64,000 bases of DNA, taken from CAYUMU01 sp964445985. Lineage in GTDB: Bacteria; Planctomycetota; Planctomycetia; Pirellulales; S012-138. Position 1 is the stretch's first letter; the number at the start of each line of letters is the position of its first letter. Of the stretch, positions 46,782-55,977 are shown piece by piece. The translations under genes and the position numbers were made by a program. Location of the stretch: positions 22,938 to 86,937 of the forward strand of contig CAYUMU010000017.1 in NCBI GenBank assembly GCA_964445985.1, given 5' to 3'. The notes beneath the pieces are model-generated. The model was given only the letters and a program-made list of their open reading frames with translations, made no database searches and had not been told where the DNA came from.

Positions 46782-48716
46782 GTGATCGCACTCTTGGCAA
46801 ACTACCGATGGCGCTGGCTCGCAGCAGCGGCCTTGCTCTCGCTGGTGGTCGCGCTGGCCGGCCCCGCGGTTGCCTGGGCTGCCGAGCCGCCGCTGGCCGC
46901 GTGGGTTCCTGCCTCGGCCGGCCTCACCATCGAAGTCACGGGCGCCGCGCCCGCCGCGCGGCAATTTCTCGGCAGCCCCCTCGGACGCCGCTGGCTGGCG
47001 TTCCCGCCCGTCGCCCGCTGGTGGGGAGAAAACCGCGAGCAAACCGGCCGCGTCGTCACCGAAATCGGCCGCTACCTGGGCGTGGCGCCTGCCGACGTCT
47101 GGCGCGACGTGCTTGGGCATCAGGCGCTCTTGGCCGTTTGGCCGCCCCGCCACGATGCGGAATCGCCCCCCGGCAACAACGACGGCCCACCCGATACCGC
47201 CCATCGATCCCGCCCACCCGCCAGCACGCTGCTACTGCTCCGGTCGCACAACGCCGCCACGCTGCGGCAGCTGGTCGAAGGCTTCTGCAACGCCCAAGAG
47301 CGCTCCGATCAAGTTGCCTGGCAGGTGCTGAAACACGGCGAAATAGAATTCCGTCACGGCAGCGGCGGCAAAGGGTCCGACCTGTACGTGGCCCTGCTCG
47401 ACAACACGGCTGCCGTCAGCGATACCCGGCAGGTGCTCGAAACCGTGCTCGACCTGCAATCCGCCTCGCAAAGGGCCGCAACATCCATCGCCGACTTGCC
47501 CGAGTATCAAGCGGCCACGGCGGCTCTCCCATCGAGCGCCACGGTGCGGCTGTTCGTGCAGGCCAAGGTTTGGACGGCCGCGCTCGCCGCCGACGCCGCC
47601 CGCGCCGAAGGCCAGTCGCGTCAAGAAAAAGAACAATTCCTGGCTCTCTGGCGAGGCGTTCAATCCGTGAACCTGGTGGCCCAGTTGGGCGAAACCATTT
47701 CGGTCCAAACCCTGGCCCAATTCAACAGCGAAGCCTGGCCCAGCCACATTCAAGAACTCTGGCAAGCCGTGCAAGGCGAGGCCACCTTCGCTAACCACAT
47801 GCCGGCCGATTGCCTGGTGGCCTTTGCAGGCCGCCTCGACCTGCCAGCGCTGCTGGATACCTTGCAGCGCCACCGCGAGTCCGACGCCAATCCCGATTCC
47901 AAGTTGGGCTGGCAATGGGCCAAGACCTTCCTCTCGGTGCTCGGATCAGAGTGGGGCGGCTACCATGCCAGCGTTCCCGCGTCAGCTCCCACGAGGGTGC
48001 CCCTGGCTCCGCCAGTGCCGAACCAAGAGTCAACGGCCGCCCCTCAAGAACCGCTCACCCGCTGGGTACTGGCTACCCAGCTGCGCGACCACTGGGAAGG
48101 CGCGACACCCGAGAGCCCGACGCCTGCCGCCTTCTTGCAGTCGGCGCTGCCTGGCATGTTGCAACTCCTTGCGGCCAACCAACCCAGCGTCAAAATTCGC
48201 GTGGAGCAACCGACCACCGCGCTCGACGTCTGGGTGCTGCGGCACCCGCGTTGGTTCGGCTCGCTCGGCCAAATTGCCGTGACCGTGGCCGATGGCTGCC
48301 TGTGGACCGGATCGTCGGCCGAAACCCTCGGCCATGCGCTGCGGGTGAGTCCGCCAACCTTGGCCCTGAGCGAAAGCTTTAAAGCGTTGTTGCCCGAGCA
48401 GCTTCCTAACCCCAGCGGCTTCTTCTATGTCAACGCGGCGGCGGCCCGCGGCTACATCGAAACGCACGGCGAAGCCCTGGCAACCTCCGTCGCCGCCAGC
48501 CGCGGCATCGACGCCGAACACCCCCGCCGAGGACTCGAGCAACTGCACGCGCTGCTCCAGCTATTCGACCGCGGATTAATCGCCACCCAATGCACCCGCG
48601 ATGCAGCAAGACTCTCGCTAACGATCGCGGCCGATCCGCCCCAAGAATCATTGCAAATGGAGTCATTTTTCAAGTTGCAATCCCATGCGGCCGGGATTGC
48701 CACGGACGGGCGCTAG
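46782..48716 (+). CDS. Exported DUF3352-like protein
   Basis: 644 residues from a GTG. A membrane/signal segment (WLAAAALLSLVVALAGPAVAWA) is followed by a long region with features of DUF3352 proteins: PLAAWVPASAGLTIEV near the start, ALLDNTAAVSDTRQVLETVLDL, DCLVAFAGRLDLPALLDTL and a C-terminal GFFYVNAAAARGY. Such proteins are exported and of unknown role. It follows the anti-sigma gene on the same strand by 168 bases, so it may be a target or third member of that system. Confidence 0.7.
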   Translation: MIALLANYRWRWLAAAALLSLVVALAGPAVAWAAEPPLAAWVPASAGLTIEVTGAAPAARQFLGSPLGRRWLAFPPVARWWGENREQTGRVVTEIGRYLGVAPADVWRDVLGHQALLAVWPPRHDAESPPGNNDGPPDTAHRSRPPASTLLLLRSHNAATLRQLVEGFCNAQERSDQVAWQVLKHGEIEFRHGSGGKGSDLYVALLDNTAAVSDTRQVLETVLDLQSASQRAATSIADLPEYQAATAALPSSATVRLFVQAKVWTAALAADAARAEGQSRQEKEQFLALWRGVQSVNLVAQLGETISVQTLAQFNSEAWPSHIQELWQAVQGEATFANHMPADCLVAFAGRLDLPALLDTLQRHRESDANPDSKLGWQWAKTFLSVLGSEWGGYHASVPASAPTRVPLAPPVPNQESTAAPQEPLTRWVLATQLRDHWEGATPESPTPAAFLQSALPGMLQLLAANQPSVKIRVEQPTTALDVWVLRHPRWFGSLGQIAVTVADGCLWTGSSAETLGHALRVSPPTLALSESFKALLPEQLPNPSGFFYVNAAAARGYIETHGEALATSVAASRGIDAEHPRRGLEQLHALLQLFDRGLIATQCTRDAARLSLTIAADPPQESLQMESFFKLQSHAAGIATDGR

Positions 48717-48755
48717 ATTGACAAGCGCGCGAAGCGAACGCCCGCCAAGCGCCTC

Positions 48756-49040
48756 TTAAGCCGCTTTTCGGCGCTCGCCGCTGGCGGCAGGAATGTCGCC
48801 GACCGTGACGGGCCGCGTTTGGCGATGCGAGCAGAAGGCGTCGATGGCATCGACCACGCACATCACCGCCGCCCAGCTGGAGGAAGCCCTGCGCTGAATG
48901 AACCGCTGGGCCGCCGCCTCTTCCAAGGCCGAGCATTCCTCGTCGGTGAGCTTGAAGGCTTCCGCGTAGTAAGGAACGATCAGCGCGAAATTCTCGTGCA
49001 GCGAGTCCATCTCGGGCGAGGTGTGAATCGACACGGGCAT
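48756..49040 (-). CDS. Small unknown protein, 94 residues
   Basis: Begins MPVSIHTSPEMDSLHENFAL and has a helical body (DEECSALEEAAAQRFIQRRA) with a Cys in MCVVDAIDAFCSH. No membrane segment or known domain. The ATG is preceded by GGACGGTCCTC on the coding strand. Convergent with the DUF3352-like gene, 39 bases apart. Confidence 0.65.
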   Translation of the reverse strand: MPVSIHTSPEMDSLHENFALIVPYYAEAFKLTDEECSALEEAAAQRFIQRRASSSWAAVMCVVDAIDAFCSHRQTRPVTVGDIPAASGERRKAA

Positions 49041-49365
49041 GAGGACCGTCCTTCCCTTGCGTGCAGTGGATGCGACTCGCCCGGCTCGCCTGCCCCGCGA
49101 TCATTCGCGAACGTATGAACCAGCGGCCAGGCCGGGGGGGCTGGCTTTACTCTCTGTATCGGAAGGCCGGTTGCAATACTTGGATCAAATGCGCCGGTCG
49201 GCGCGATTAATCCGCGCGAGACGATTGCCGGGGAGTTGCGGGGGGCAATTTGGGAACGGCGCGGTCCACGCGCGCGCCAAAGCCCTGACCTATGCTTAGG
49301 CAAACATTGCGCGCAGCGCCAGCGGTCGTGGCCCTGCGATCTCTCCCCACCCCCGCTTGTTTCTC
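49041..49365. other. Intergenic region
   Basis: About 325 bases between two divergent genes, with no recognisable gene. It should hold both promoters; no clear boxes were identified. Confidence 0.5.
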
Positions 49366-51714
49366 ATGCAGCCTGCCTTGGGTTCACCGATTGCCTCACG
49401 CGGCGCAAGCCCCGACCCAGCCGAGCGGTTTCGCAGCGGCTGGCTGCTGCTGGCTGCGCTGGCGGTGTGGGTGGCCTTCGCCGTGCCGTTCTTCCGAGGG
49501 CAGATTTATACCTCCGACGACCTGTGGGCCTTCCACCTGCCGGTGCGGGCCTTCTATGCCGACAGCCTGACGCGGGGCGAGGCCTTCGATTGGATGCCGT
49601 CGCTGTTCGCGGGGTTCTATCTCTCGGGCGAAGGCCAGGCCGGCGTGTATCATCCGCTGCACTGGCTGCTATACCGCTGGTTGCCGCTGCCCGCGGCCTT
49701 TGGGCTGGAACTGTTGCTGGCGTACCCGTTCCTGTTCGCCGGCATGTTCTTGTTTCTCCGGCGGCTCGGCTTGCGGCGCGATGCGGCGCTATTCGGCAGC
49801 CTGGTGTTCACGTTTGGCAGCTTCAATACGCTGCACTTCGTGCATCCCAACGCGGTGGGCGTGGTGGCCCATTTGCCGTGGCTTTTATGGGCCGTGGATT
49901 GGATCCGCGCGGCGGGCGAAAATCGCGCATCGGTCGGTTCGAAGTCTAATGGTTGGAAGCTGCTCGGCGCGCGAACCGCGCTGGTGTTGCTCACGGCTTC
50001 GCAACTGCTGCTGGGCTATCCGCAGTACGTGTGGTTCTCGCTGCTAACGCTGGGCATCTATTTGCCGTGGCGCGCGCGGGGACAATCGTGGAAACAACGC
50101 GCGCGGCCCATGATCGAAATTGGCCTGTTGCTGCTGCTGGGCCTGGGGCTTGCCGCGGTGCAGTTTCTGCCCACGGTGGACGCGCTCCGCGAGTCGTCAC
50201 GCAGCGGGGTCGATGGCTCCTTCTTTGCCGGTGGAAACCTGCACCCGATCAACGTGCTGCAATTGGGTTCGCCCTACTTGTTCGAGCACCGCGTGGCGGG
50301 TGGCAACACGCACGAGTTTGGTTTCTATCTGGGCGCATTGCCGGCACTGCTGATGGTGTGGGGGCTCAGCCAGTGGAGCCGGCTCGGCACGTTGCGCCCC
50401 GTGGCCGCGGCGGCGCTGCTGTTTGCCTCGCTGATGTTCGTGTTGGCGATGGGAGAACTGGGTGGGCTCTACAAGCTGCAAACCTGGTTGCCCTTCGTGG
50501 GACGGTTTCGCTTGCCCGCCAGGTATGTGGCGCTGGCGCAGTTGGGATTGGCGGTGGTTGCCGCCTGTGGCTGGCATACCTTCTTTGCACGCCGCTTGCA
50601 CGCCGCTGATACGGCCAACCATGAGCTTCAGGCCCAGCGGCACGGCCGCGCGATCATGCTGCGCGTGATCGCCGTGGTGGCGATCATCTCGCTAACAGGC
50701 ATCTGGATTTGGGGAGCTTCGCGGGTGAGCAGCTGGCCGCTGCGACTGGCGGGGCCGGCGCTGCTGGGCCTGGCCCTGTTGCTGTTGGCTCAGGGCACAT
50801 CGCGGCGCTGGGTCGCCGTGGCGATGATCCTGTTTACCGCGGCCGACCTGGCCGTGTATGGCGGCAGTTACGCCATCTGGCAAAACACGTTCACCTGGTC
50901 CACCGCCATCAGCTCGCTCAAGGCGCCCCAGGGCGTGGATCGCAGCCAGCGCGTGGCCACCGAGTTGCCACTCCCCTCGGGCTCGCCTCCCCAACTGCGG
51001 ATCGGCGACCAGCTCACGTTGGCCGGCTTTCGACAGGTGGATGGCTACGCAGGTTTGGAACCAACGCGGCATCTCGACTACACGCAGCCCGCCGCCCTGC
51101 GCGCGGCGGGCGTTCACTGGGTCTACAGTCATCGCGACGATGTGCCGGCCGAACTGATCCATGAGGGCGACCATTGGTGGCGCGTGGCCGACCCGTTGCC
51201 CCGCGCGGCCTTGCTGCCCGATGTGAGGCCTTCGGTCGAGCCGGCCAAAGACATCGAGCGCGTCGATTTGCGGCGTACGGCCCTGGTCGATGCAGGCGAA
51301 GATGCGATCCGCGTGTTCGCCACGTTGCCCACGCGTCCCGCCGAAGCGGATACGCCTGCCACTCAACCTGCTCCCAGCGACAAGGGCGAAGCCCACTGCC
51401 GCTGGCTGGAAGACCGGCCTGGCAAGTTGGTGCTGCAAACCAGGGCCGCGGGGCCGCGGCTGCTGGTCGTTACCGAACGCTTCCACCGGGGCTGGAAAGC
51501 CACCATCGACGGCCACCCGGCCGCCGTGATTCGCGCCAATGGCGAGTTCCTGGGCTGCGTGGTCGCGGGCGGCGATCACCGCGTGAGCTTTACCTTCGAC
51601 CCGGCCAGCTTGCGCTGGGGCAAATGGATCAGCTGGCTATCGCTTGGGCTGCTGGGGGTCTTGATTGTGGGCAATGGTTGCCAGCTGTGTTGGAAAGAGG
51701 GAGAACCGTCGTGA
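49366..51714 (+). CDS. YfhO-like multipass membrane protein
   Basis: 782 residues from the ATG at 49366 (TTG at 49357 adds three). About a dozen hydrophobic segments span residues 25-500, with YTSDDLWAFHLPVRAFYAD and YLSGEGQAGVYHPLHWLLY near the start and FTFGSFNTLHFVHPNAVGVV, as in YfhO and related GT-C-type membrane proteins. A soluble C-terminal domain (about 500-755) includes the VVTERFHRGWKATIDG motif typical of YfhO, and a last membrane helix follows. Its stop overlaps the glycosyltransferase start (GTGA). In Gram-positives YfhO glycosylates cell-surface polymers; a similar role here is likely. Confidence 0.87.
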   Translation: MQPALGSPIASRGASPDPAERFRSGWLLLAALAVWVAFAVPFFRGQIYTSDDLWAFHLPVRAFYADSLTRGEAFDWMPSLFAGFYLSGEGQAGVYHPLHWLLYRWLPLPAAFGLELLLAYPFLFAGMFLFLRRLGLRRDAALFGSLVFTFGSFNTLHFVHPNAVGVVAHLPWLLWAVDWIRAAGENRASVGSKSNGWKLLGARTALVLLTASQLLLGYPQYVWFSLLTLGIYLPWRARGQSWKQRARPMIEIGLLLLLGLGLAAVQFLPTVDALRESSRSGVDGSFFAGGNLHPINVLQLGSPYLFEHRVAGGNTHEFGFYLGALPALLMVWGLSQWSRLGTLRPVAAAALLFASLMFVLAMGELGGLYKLQTWLPFVGRFRLPARYVALAQLGLAVVAACGWHTFFARRLHAADTANHELQAQRHGRAIMLRVIAVVAIISLTGIWIWGASRVSSWPLRLAGPALLGLALLLLAQGTSRRWVAVAMILFTAADLAVYGGSYAIWQNTFTWSTAISSLKAPQGVDRSQRVATELPLPSGSPPQLRIGDQLTLAGFRQVDGYAGLEPTRHLDYTQPAALRAAGVHWVYSHRDDVPAELIHEGDHWWRVADPLPRAALLPDVRPSVEPAKDIERVDLRRTALVDAGEDAIRVFATLPTRPAEADTPATQPAPSDKGEAHCRWLEDRPGKLVLQTRAAGPRLLVVTERFHRGWKATIDGHPAAVIRANGEFLGCVVAGGDHRVSFTFDPASLRWGKWISWLSLGLLGVLIVGNGCQLCWKEGEPS

Positions 51715-52871
51715 ACGAGCAATCCAGCCACGAAGCGCTTCGCCCTCGGCCCTCGCGGCTGAGCGTGGTGCTGCCGGTTTACAACGAAGAACACGTGCTG
51801 GAAGAACTGGCCCGCCGGGTGGGGTTGGCGGCCTGCCGCTGCGCCGATGTTTTTGAAATTGTGTTCGTGAACGACGGCTCCCGCGATGGCAGCGGGTCTC
51901 GGCTCGATGCGCTGGCGGCGGCGAACCCTAACATTCGCGTGATTCATCTGGCGCGAAACTTTGGGCACCAGGCGGCCGTGCAGGCCGGCCTCGCGCACGC
52001 CAGCGGCGATTGCGTGATGCTGATGGATTCCGACATGCAAGACCTGCCCGAGGCCATTCCCGATTTTGTCGCCCGCTGGCGGCAAGGGTTCGACGTGGTG
52101 TATGCCGTGCGCTGCAAGCGGAAAGAAGCCTGGTGGAAGCGGGCCATGTTCGCCGGCTTTCATCGACTGCTGTCGCGCGTGTCGGTCGTGCCCATCCCCG
52201 CCGACGCCGGCAACTTCAGCCTGATCGATCGCCGGGCCGTGACCGAAATCGTGGCGATGGGCGAACGCGATCGCTACCTGCCAGGGCTGCGCAGCTGGGT
52301 GGGGCACAAACAGTGTGGACTGGAAGTGGAACGGGCCGCCCGCTACGACGATCACCCGCGGGTTTCGCTCCGCGGCCTCTGGCGGCTGGCCAAAACGGCC
52401 GTGTTCTCGTTCTCCACCTGCCCTCTGTCGGTGTTTCACCTGATTGGCGTGCTGTCGCTGGGCCTGTTCGTGGGCCTGGCGGGCTTCTCCTTGTACTGCA
52501 AGCTGTTTACCGAACTGGCCATTCCCGGCTGGACCTCGCACATTCTCAGCGCGAGCTTCTTCGGCGCCCTCAACGCGATGGGCATTAGCATCCTGGGCGA
52601 ATACGTGATTCGCATTTACGACCAGGTGCGCCAGCGGCCCATCTACGTGGTGGATCGGCGGATGAATTTTGACGAAGCCAACGGCGCAACTCGCCTAAGC
52701 GCGACGGAACATCTTGCGGGCGACGACCCCTACCTGCGCCTGCTGGAAGACGTGCAGGCTCTGCGGGCCGCCAGCGGTGGCGTGGCTGGGGTCAAGTTGG
52801 GGCGAAGAGAGCGAGCTACTTCTGACGACCTGGCCCCCGACTTGCCCCCAGTAGAACCCGGCCAGGCATGA
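51711..52871 (+). CDS. Family 2 glycosyltransferase, polyprenyl-phosphate type
   Basis: 386 residues from the GTG at 51711, preceded by GAAAGAGGGAG. The GT2 core reads LSVVLPVYNEEHVLEELARR, IVFVNDGSRDGSG, HLARNFGHQAAVQAGLAHA and VMLMDSDMQDLPEAIPDF (metal-binding DSD). Two C-terminal membrane helices (about 230-255 and 270-295) follow, as in GtrB/ArnC/DPM1-like enzymes that load sugars onto polyprenyl phosphate. It overlaps the YfhO-like gene by four bases; this pairing matches lipid-linked sugar donor plus membrane transferase, so together they likely glycosylate an envelope polymer. Confidence 0.92.
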   Translation: MNEQSSHEALRPRPSRLSVVLPVYNEEHVLEELARRVGLAACRCADVFEIVFVNDGSRDGSGSRLDALAAANPNIRVIHLARNFGHQAAVQAGLAHASGDCVMLMDSDMQDLPEAIPDFVARWRQGFDVVYAVRCKRKEAWWKRAMFAGFHRLLSRVSVVPIPADAGNFSLIDRRAVTEIVAMGERDRYLPGLRSWVGHKQCGLEVERAARYDDHPRVSLRGLWRLAKTAVFSFSTCPLSVFHLIGVLSLGLFVGLAGFSLYCKLFTELAIPGWTSHILSASFFGALNAMGISILGEYVIRIYDQVRQRPIYVVDRRMNFDEANGATRLSATEHLAGDDPYLRLLEDVQALRAASGGVAGVKLGRRERATSDDLAPDLPPVEPGQA

Positions 52872-52980
52872 AGTAACGTCTCACCGAACTCGGCGTTCCC
52901 AGGGGGCAGGCTGTTTTCGGCACGTTGTGATGATCCGAAGGTTTCTTGTGACAGCCTGACCCCAGCCACGCGCTTGGCGT

Positions 52981-53784
52981 TTACTTGGCAGCCGCGTGCT
53001 CTTCCAAAAATGCAGCGATGGCTTCGTTTACTGGCTCAGGCTGTTCGAGCGGGGCCATGTGGCCGGCGCCTTTTACTTTGAGGAACTTCGCGCCCGGGAT
53101 GGCGTCGGCGATTTTCCGCATTTCGTCGGCGGGCGAAATCGCGTCGTGCTCGCCCACGATGACCAGGGTGGGCGTGTTGATGTTCTTAAGCCCTGGTTGC
53201 GAATCGGGTCGGGCTGCCATGCCGCGCAGGGCGGCCGCCACGCCATCGGGGTTGGCGCTTTCCATCACCGCCTTGATCTCGGTCACGTCTTCGCCGCCGG
53301 CCTTGAGCGTGGCGGGAGCGAACAGCTTGGCGAGCATGTTCTTGGCCAGTTCGCCGGTGCCTTCTTTGAGCACCTTTTGCGCCGTGGCTTCGCGGCCTTC
53401 GGCGGCCTCTTGGCTATCGGGCACGGCGCGGGTGTCGCAAAGGATGAGCCCGCTAAGGCGTTCGGGATACCGTTCCGCAAAGCGGAAGCCAATGTATCCG
53501 CCCATCGACAGGCCGCAGAACACGGCTTTCTTGACATGCAAGCCATCGAGCAGCGTGACCAGGTCGTCGGCAAAGTCGTCCATCGTGACCGTGTCGTGAG
53601 GGATATCGCTGGCGCCAAACCCGCGAAGGTCGGGAGCGATCACCTGGTATTTGCCGGCGAACTGGCGGATCTGGTGCTTCCACATGGAGTGGTCGAGCGG
53701 AAAGCCGTGAACCAGCAGCAGGGCAGGTCCACCGCCCTGGTCTTCCACATGCAGTCGAGCGTCGCCTACGTAAATATCTTTCAT
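52981..53784 (-). CDS. Alpha/beta-hydrolase
   Basis: 267 residues. LLLVHGFPLDHSMW (oxyanion region), FCGLSMGGYIGF with the nucleophile Ser, VGEHDAISP with the acid and KGAGHMAPLEQP with the His give a complete triad. It resembles small cytoplasmic esterases or lactonases of the 3-oxoadipate enol-lactonase type. No signal peptide. Substrate cannot be assigned. Monocistronic, convergent with the glycosyltransferase gene. Confidence 0.9.
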   Translation of the reverse strand: MKDIYVGDARLHVEDQGGGPALLLVHGFPLDHSMWKHQIRQFAGKYQVIAPDLRGFGASDIPHDTVTMDDFADDLVTLLDGLHVKKAVFCGLSMGGYIGFRFAERYPERLSGLILCDTRAVPDSQEAAEGREATAQKVLKEGTGELAKNMLAKLFAPATLKAGGEDVTEIKAVMESANPDGVAAALRGMAARPDSQPGLKNINTPTLVIVGEHDAISPADEMRKIADAIPGAKFLKVKGAGHMAPLEQPEPVNEAIAAFLEEHAAAK

Positions 53785-54400
53785 GGTCAGGTCTCCCGCC
53801 TTCGATCGTGGGGAAGTGTGCGAAAAGCCGAGCCGGCGATAGCGCCGTTTCGAATGAATGTTGACTAACGATGGCGATCATGAGGATCGCCGTAAAATGT
53901 ATGAGGAACTCGCTGGCTCTGCCCTGCCGCGCGCAGGCAGCCGTTGGCTTGCCCTGCTTCCCGTTACGCCGTGCGGGAGGGTGGGGCGTGATGCGCGAGC
54001 GAATGTGCCGTGTGGCTGGCTGGGAAAGGTGCGCCGCGATGGGTCCGGCCTTGCTCCCAAGGGTATAGCCTACCGCATTTGAGCCAGGCATGTTAACGAA
54101 TGATGCCGCGAATCAGACATTTGTAGATCGTGCATTGTCAGCAGGAACGGTGGTAAGCCGGCGGTCGGCGACCGCGGCCTGATCACCGGGCTGTTGGGGC
54201 GAAGCCGCGCCGTCATTCGCCTACGGAGGCCGGGGCGCCAGCGCGCCGCGGCAGTCTTGGCGCCGCGTCTGGGAAGACTCCGCGGCCGCCGTTGAATTGC
54301 TGATCTGGCTGGCGACGTGGTTCCGCTTCCGGTTCGAGGGCCGCCTTGGCAAGGCTGGCCCCACGGCTTGCGCCCGCAATCGATCCAGAGAATCGCGGGG
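53785..54400. other. Intergenic region with repeat copy 3
   Basis: 616 bases without a convincing gene between the hydrolase start and the lgt stop. It contains the third copy of the dispersed repeat at 54161-54280. The rest is not repetitive within this window. Confidence 0.55.
54161..54280 (+). repeat. Dispersed repeat, copy 3 (diverged)
   Basis: GCGGTCGGCGACCGCGGCCT, then CACCGGGCTG and GCGAAGCCGCGCCGTCATTC match the other copies; the second half is more diverged. The centre of the first palindrome is inverted relative to copies 1 and 2. It is not directly behind a stop codon. Confidence 0.65.
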
Positions 54401-55756
54401 TTATTGCTTGGCCCAGCGTTCGTTGTACGCGCGCCAGTCGGTGGGACCCATGACCGAGTCCTTGGGCTTTTGCAGCACCCACCACCACATGGCGACACCG
54501 CAGGCGATGAGCCCCAGGCTGATGGTTTGCGAAATCGTCATGCCCAGGAAGAAATTCTGCGGTTCGTCGGTGCGAATGATTTCTTCCAAAAACCGCGTGA
54601 TGGGAAACAGGACGAGCAGCGTGGCGAATACCTGGCCGTCGCGGCGGCGGAAGGGGAAATACGTCCAGGCAAAGAACGCAAACAACAGCGCGTTGATGGC
54701 GCTATAAATTTGCGTGGGATGCACCGGCAGCGAGCCCGGCGGTTGCTCGGGCAGGGTCCAGGCAACGGTGCCCACGCCAGGAGAGTCGCGGGAGATCACG
54801 TTCACTTCGATGGCGTCGCCCGCCTGATGGGCGGCGAACAGCGAAGGGTAAGCGTCGGCCGGACTGCGGACGCTGATATGATTGATGAGCGTGATTTCTT
54901 GCCCTGCTTTCAGACCGGCTGTTTCGGCGGCCGAGCCGGGCTCCACGGCGGCAATTTTGACACCGCCCGCCGTGCCGTCGGCAAGCTTGAGCCCCTGCAG
55001 GTAAGCCTGGCCTTCTTCCACCTGGCGCACGTGGGCGGGACTGCCATGGGGGAACGAAATGGCCGGCATCCGCGGCACTTCGCACACGCCGCCGTAACAG
55101 CAGCCATTGAGCAAACAACCAATCCGGCCAATCCCCTGGCCCAGCACCAGGCTGGCCGCCACGTAGTCGGTGAGCGGCAGGATGGGGAGCCGGTTCTTGA
55201 GAGTGTACAGGGCAAACGGAATGGCCGCGCCGATCAGCGAACCATACACCACCAGGCCCCCCTTGGTGAGGTTGAGCATGGCGAACAGCGTTTCTTTGAC
55301 GCGGAGCGTGTTGTCGCCGTTGAAACGGAGAAAGTCGCGATAGTATTCGGCCACGTAAAAAATGCGCGCCCCCAACACGCCGCCAAGGAACACCCAGAAC
55401 ACCAGGCTGTAAATGATGTCGGGGTTCACTCCCATTTGCCGCCCGCGATGCACGGCCAGGGCAATGCCCAGCACCACCGCGATCAGCAACATCACCCCAT
55501 ACCCTTGCACCGGCAAGCCCTCGGGCTCCACGATCTTGGGCACGATAAACACATAGGCCACGGATACGCCCACCAACGTGAGCAGCGAATACAGGGCGTC
55601 GCCATTGAACCCCGTTTGGCGAATCTTGAAGAACAACAGCAACAGCCCGGCGAGAACCATCACCAGCCACACCAGGCCGAAGCCGTACTCCTCGTTCCAG
55701 GTAAGGAACGGCACGGAGCCGATCTTGTTGGGAATGTAGAACAGCGTGCGGTACAT
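54401..55756 (-). CDS. lgt: Prolipoprotein diacylglyceryl transferase (Lgt) with internal PDZ-like domain
   Basis: 451 residues, against 260-300 for typical Lgt. The signature GRIGCLLNGCCYG is at 210-222 and includes the catalytic-region Arg; GGLVVYGSLIG is at 166-176, VHPTQIYSA at 345-353 and the conserved Arg of EEIIRTDEP at 395. Several membrane helices surround them. Residues about 258-330 form an inserted PDZ-like unit (VKIAAVEPGSAAETAGLKAG ... ITLINHISVRS), lying in a periplasmic loop. The enzyme transfers diacylglycerol to lipoprotein Cys residues. A lipoprotein gene lies just upstream. Confidence 0.9.
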   Translation of the reverse strand: MYRTLFYIPNKIGSVPFLTWNEEYGFGLVWLVMVLAGLLLLFFKIRQTGFNGDALYSLLTLVGVSVAYVFIVPKIVEPEGLPVQGYGVMLLIAVVLGIALAVHRGRQMGVNPDIIYSLVFWVFLGGVLGARIFYVAEYYRDFLRFNGDNTLRVKETLFAMLNLTKGGLVVYGSLIGAAIPFALYTLKNRLPILPLTDYVAASLVLGQGIGRIGCLLNGCCYGGVCEVPRMPAISFPHGSPAHVRQVEEGQAYLQGLKLADGTAGGVKIAAVEPGSAAETAGLKAGQEITLINHISVRSPADAYPSLFAAHQAGDAIEVNVISRDSPGVGTVAWTLPEQPPGSLPVHPTQIYSAINALLFAFFAWTYFPFRRRDGQVFATLLVLFPITRFLEEIIRTDEPQNFFLGMTISQTISLGLIACGVAMWWWVLQKPKDSVMGPTDWRAYNERWAKQ

Positions 55757-55762
55757 GAGGGA

Positions 55763-55975
55763 AGGGGCTGGGGATTGGGGGTTGGTTGCTAGTGGCTGGT
55801 GGCTAGGGACTGGGGACTAGTAGCTGGGGATTGTGCGGCTTTGCGTTGCGGTTCTGAATCTCGACGCCCTCTCCTCATGCTTACGCCACGGGCGTAAGCA
55901 TGGCACCCGGCCCCTAGCAGCTAGCTACCAACTACCAGCCACTAGCCCCCAGTCCCTACTCCCCAGCCCCTCCAC
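55763..55975. repeat. Inverted GGCTAG/GGGACTGGGG repeat region
   Basis: 55763-55830 is rich in GGCTAG, GGGACTGGGG and TAGTGGCTGGTGG units; 55912-55973 carries their complement (CCAGCCACTAG, CAGTCCCTACTCCCCAGCCC). The two arms can fold on each other. The hairpin at 55877-55901 lies between them. A related unit is at 43500-43525. No gene is present in the 221-base gap. Confidence 0.7.
55877..55901. repeat. Perfect 11-bp hairpin repeat, copy 2
   Basis: Identical to 31663-31687 (ATGCTTACGCC, loop ACG, GGCGTAAGCAT). Confidence 0.9.
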
Positions 55976-55977
55976 CC

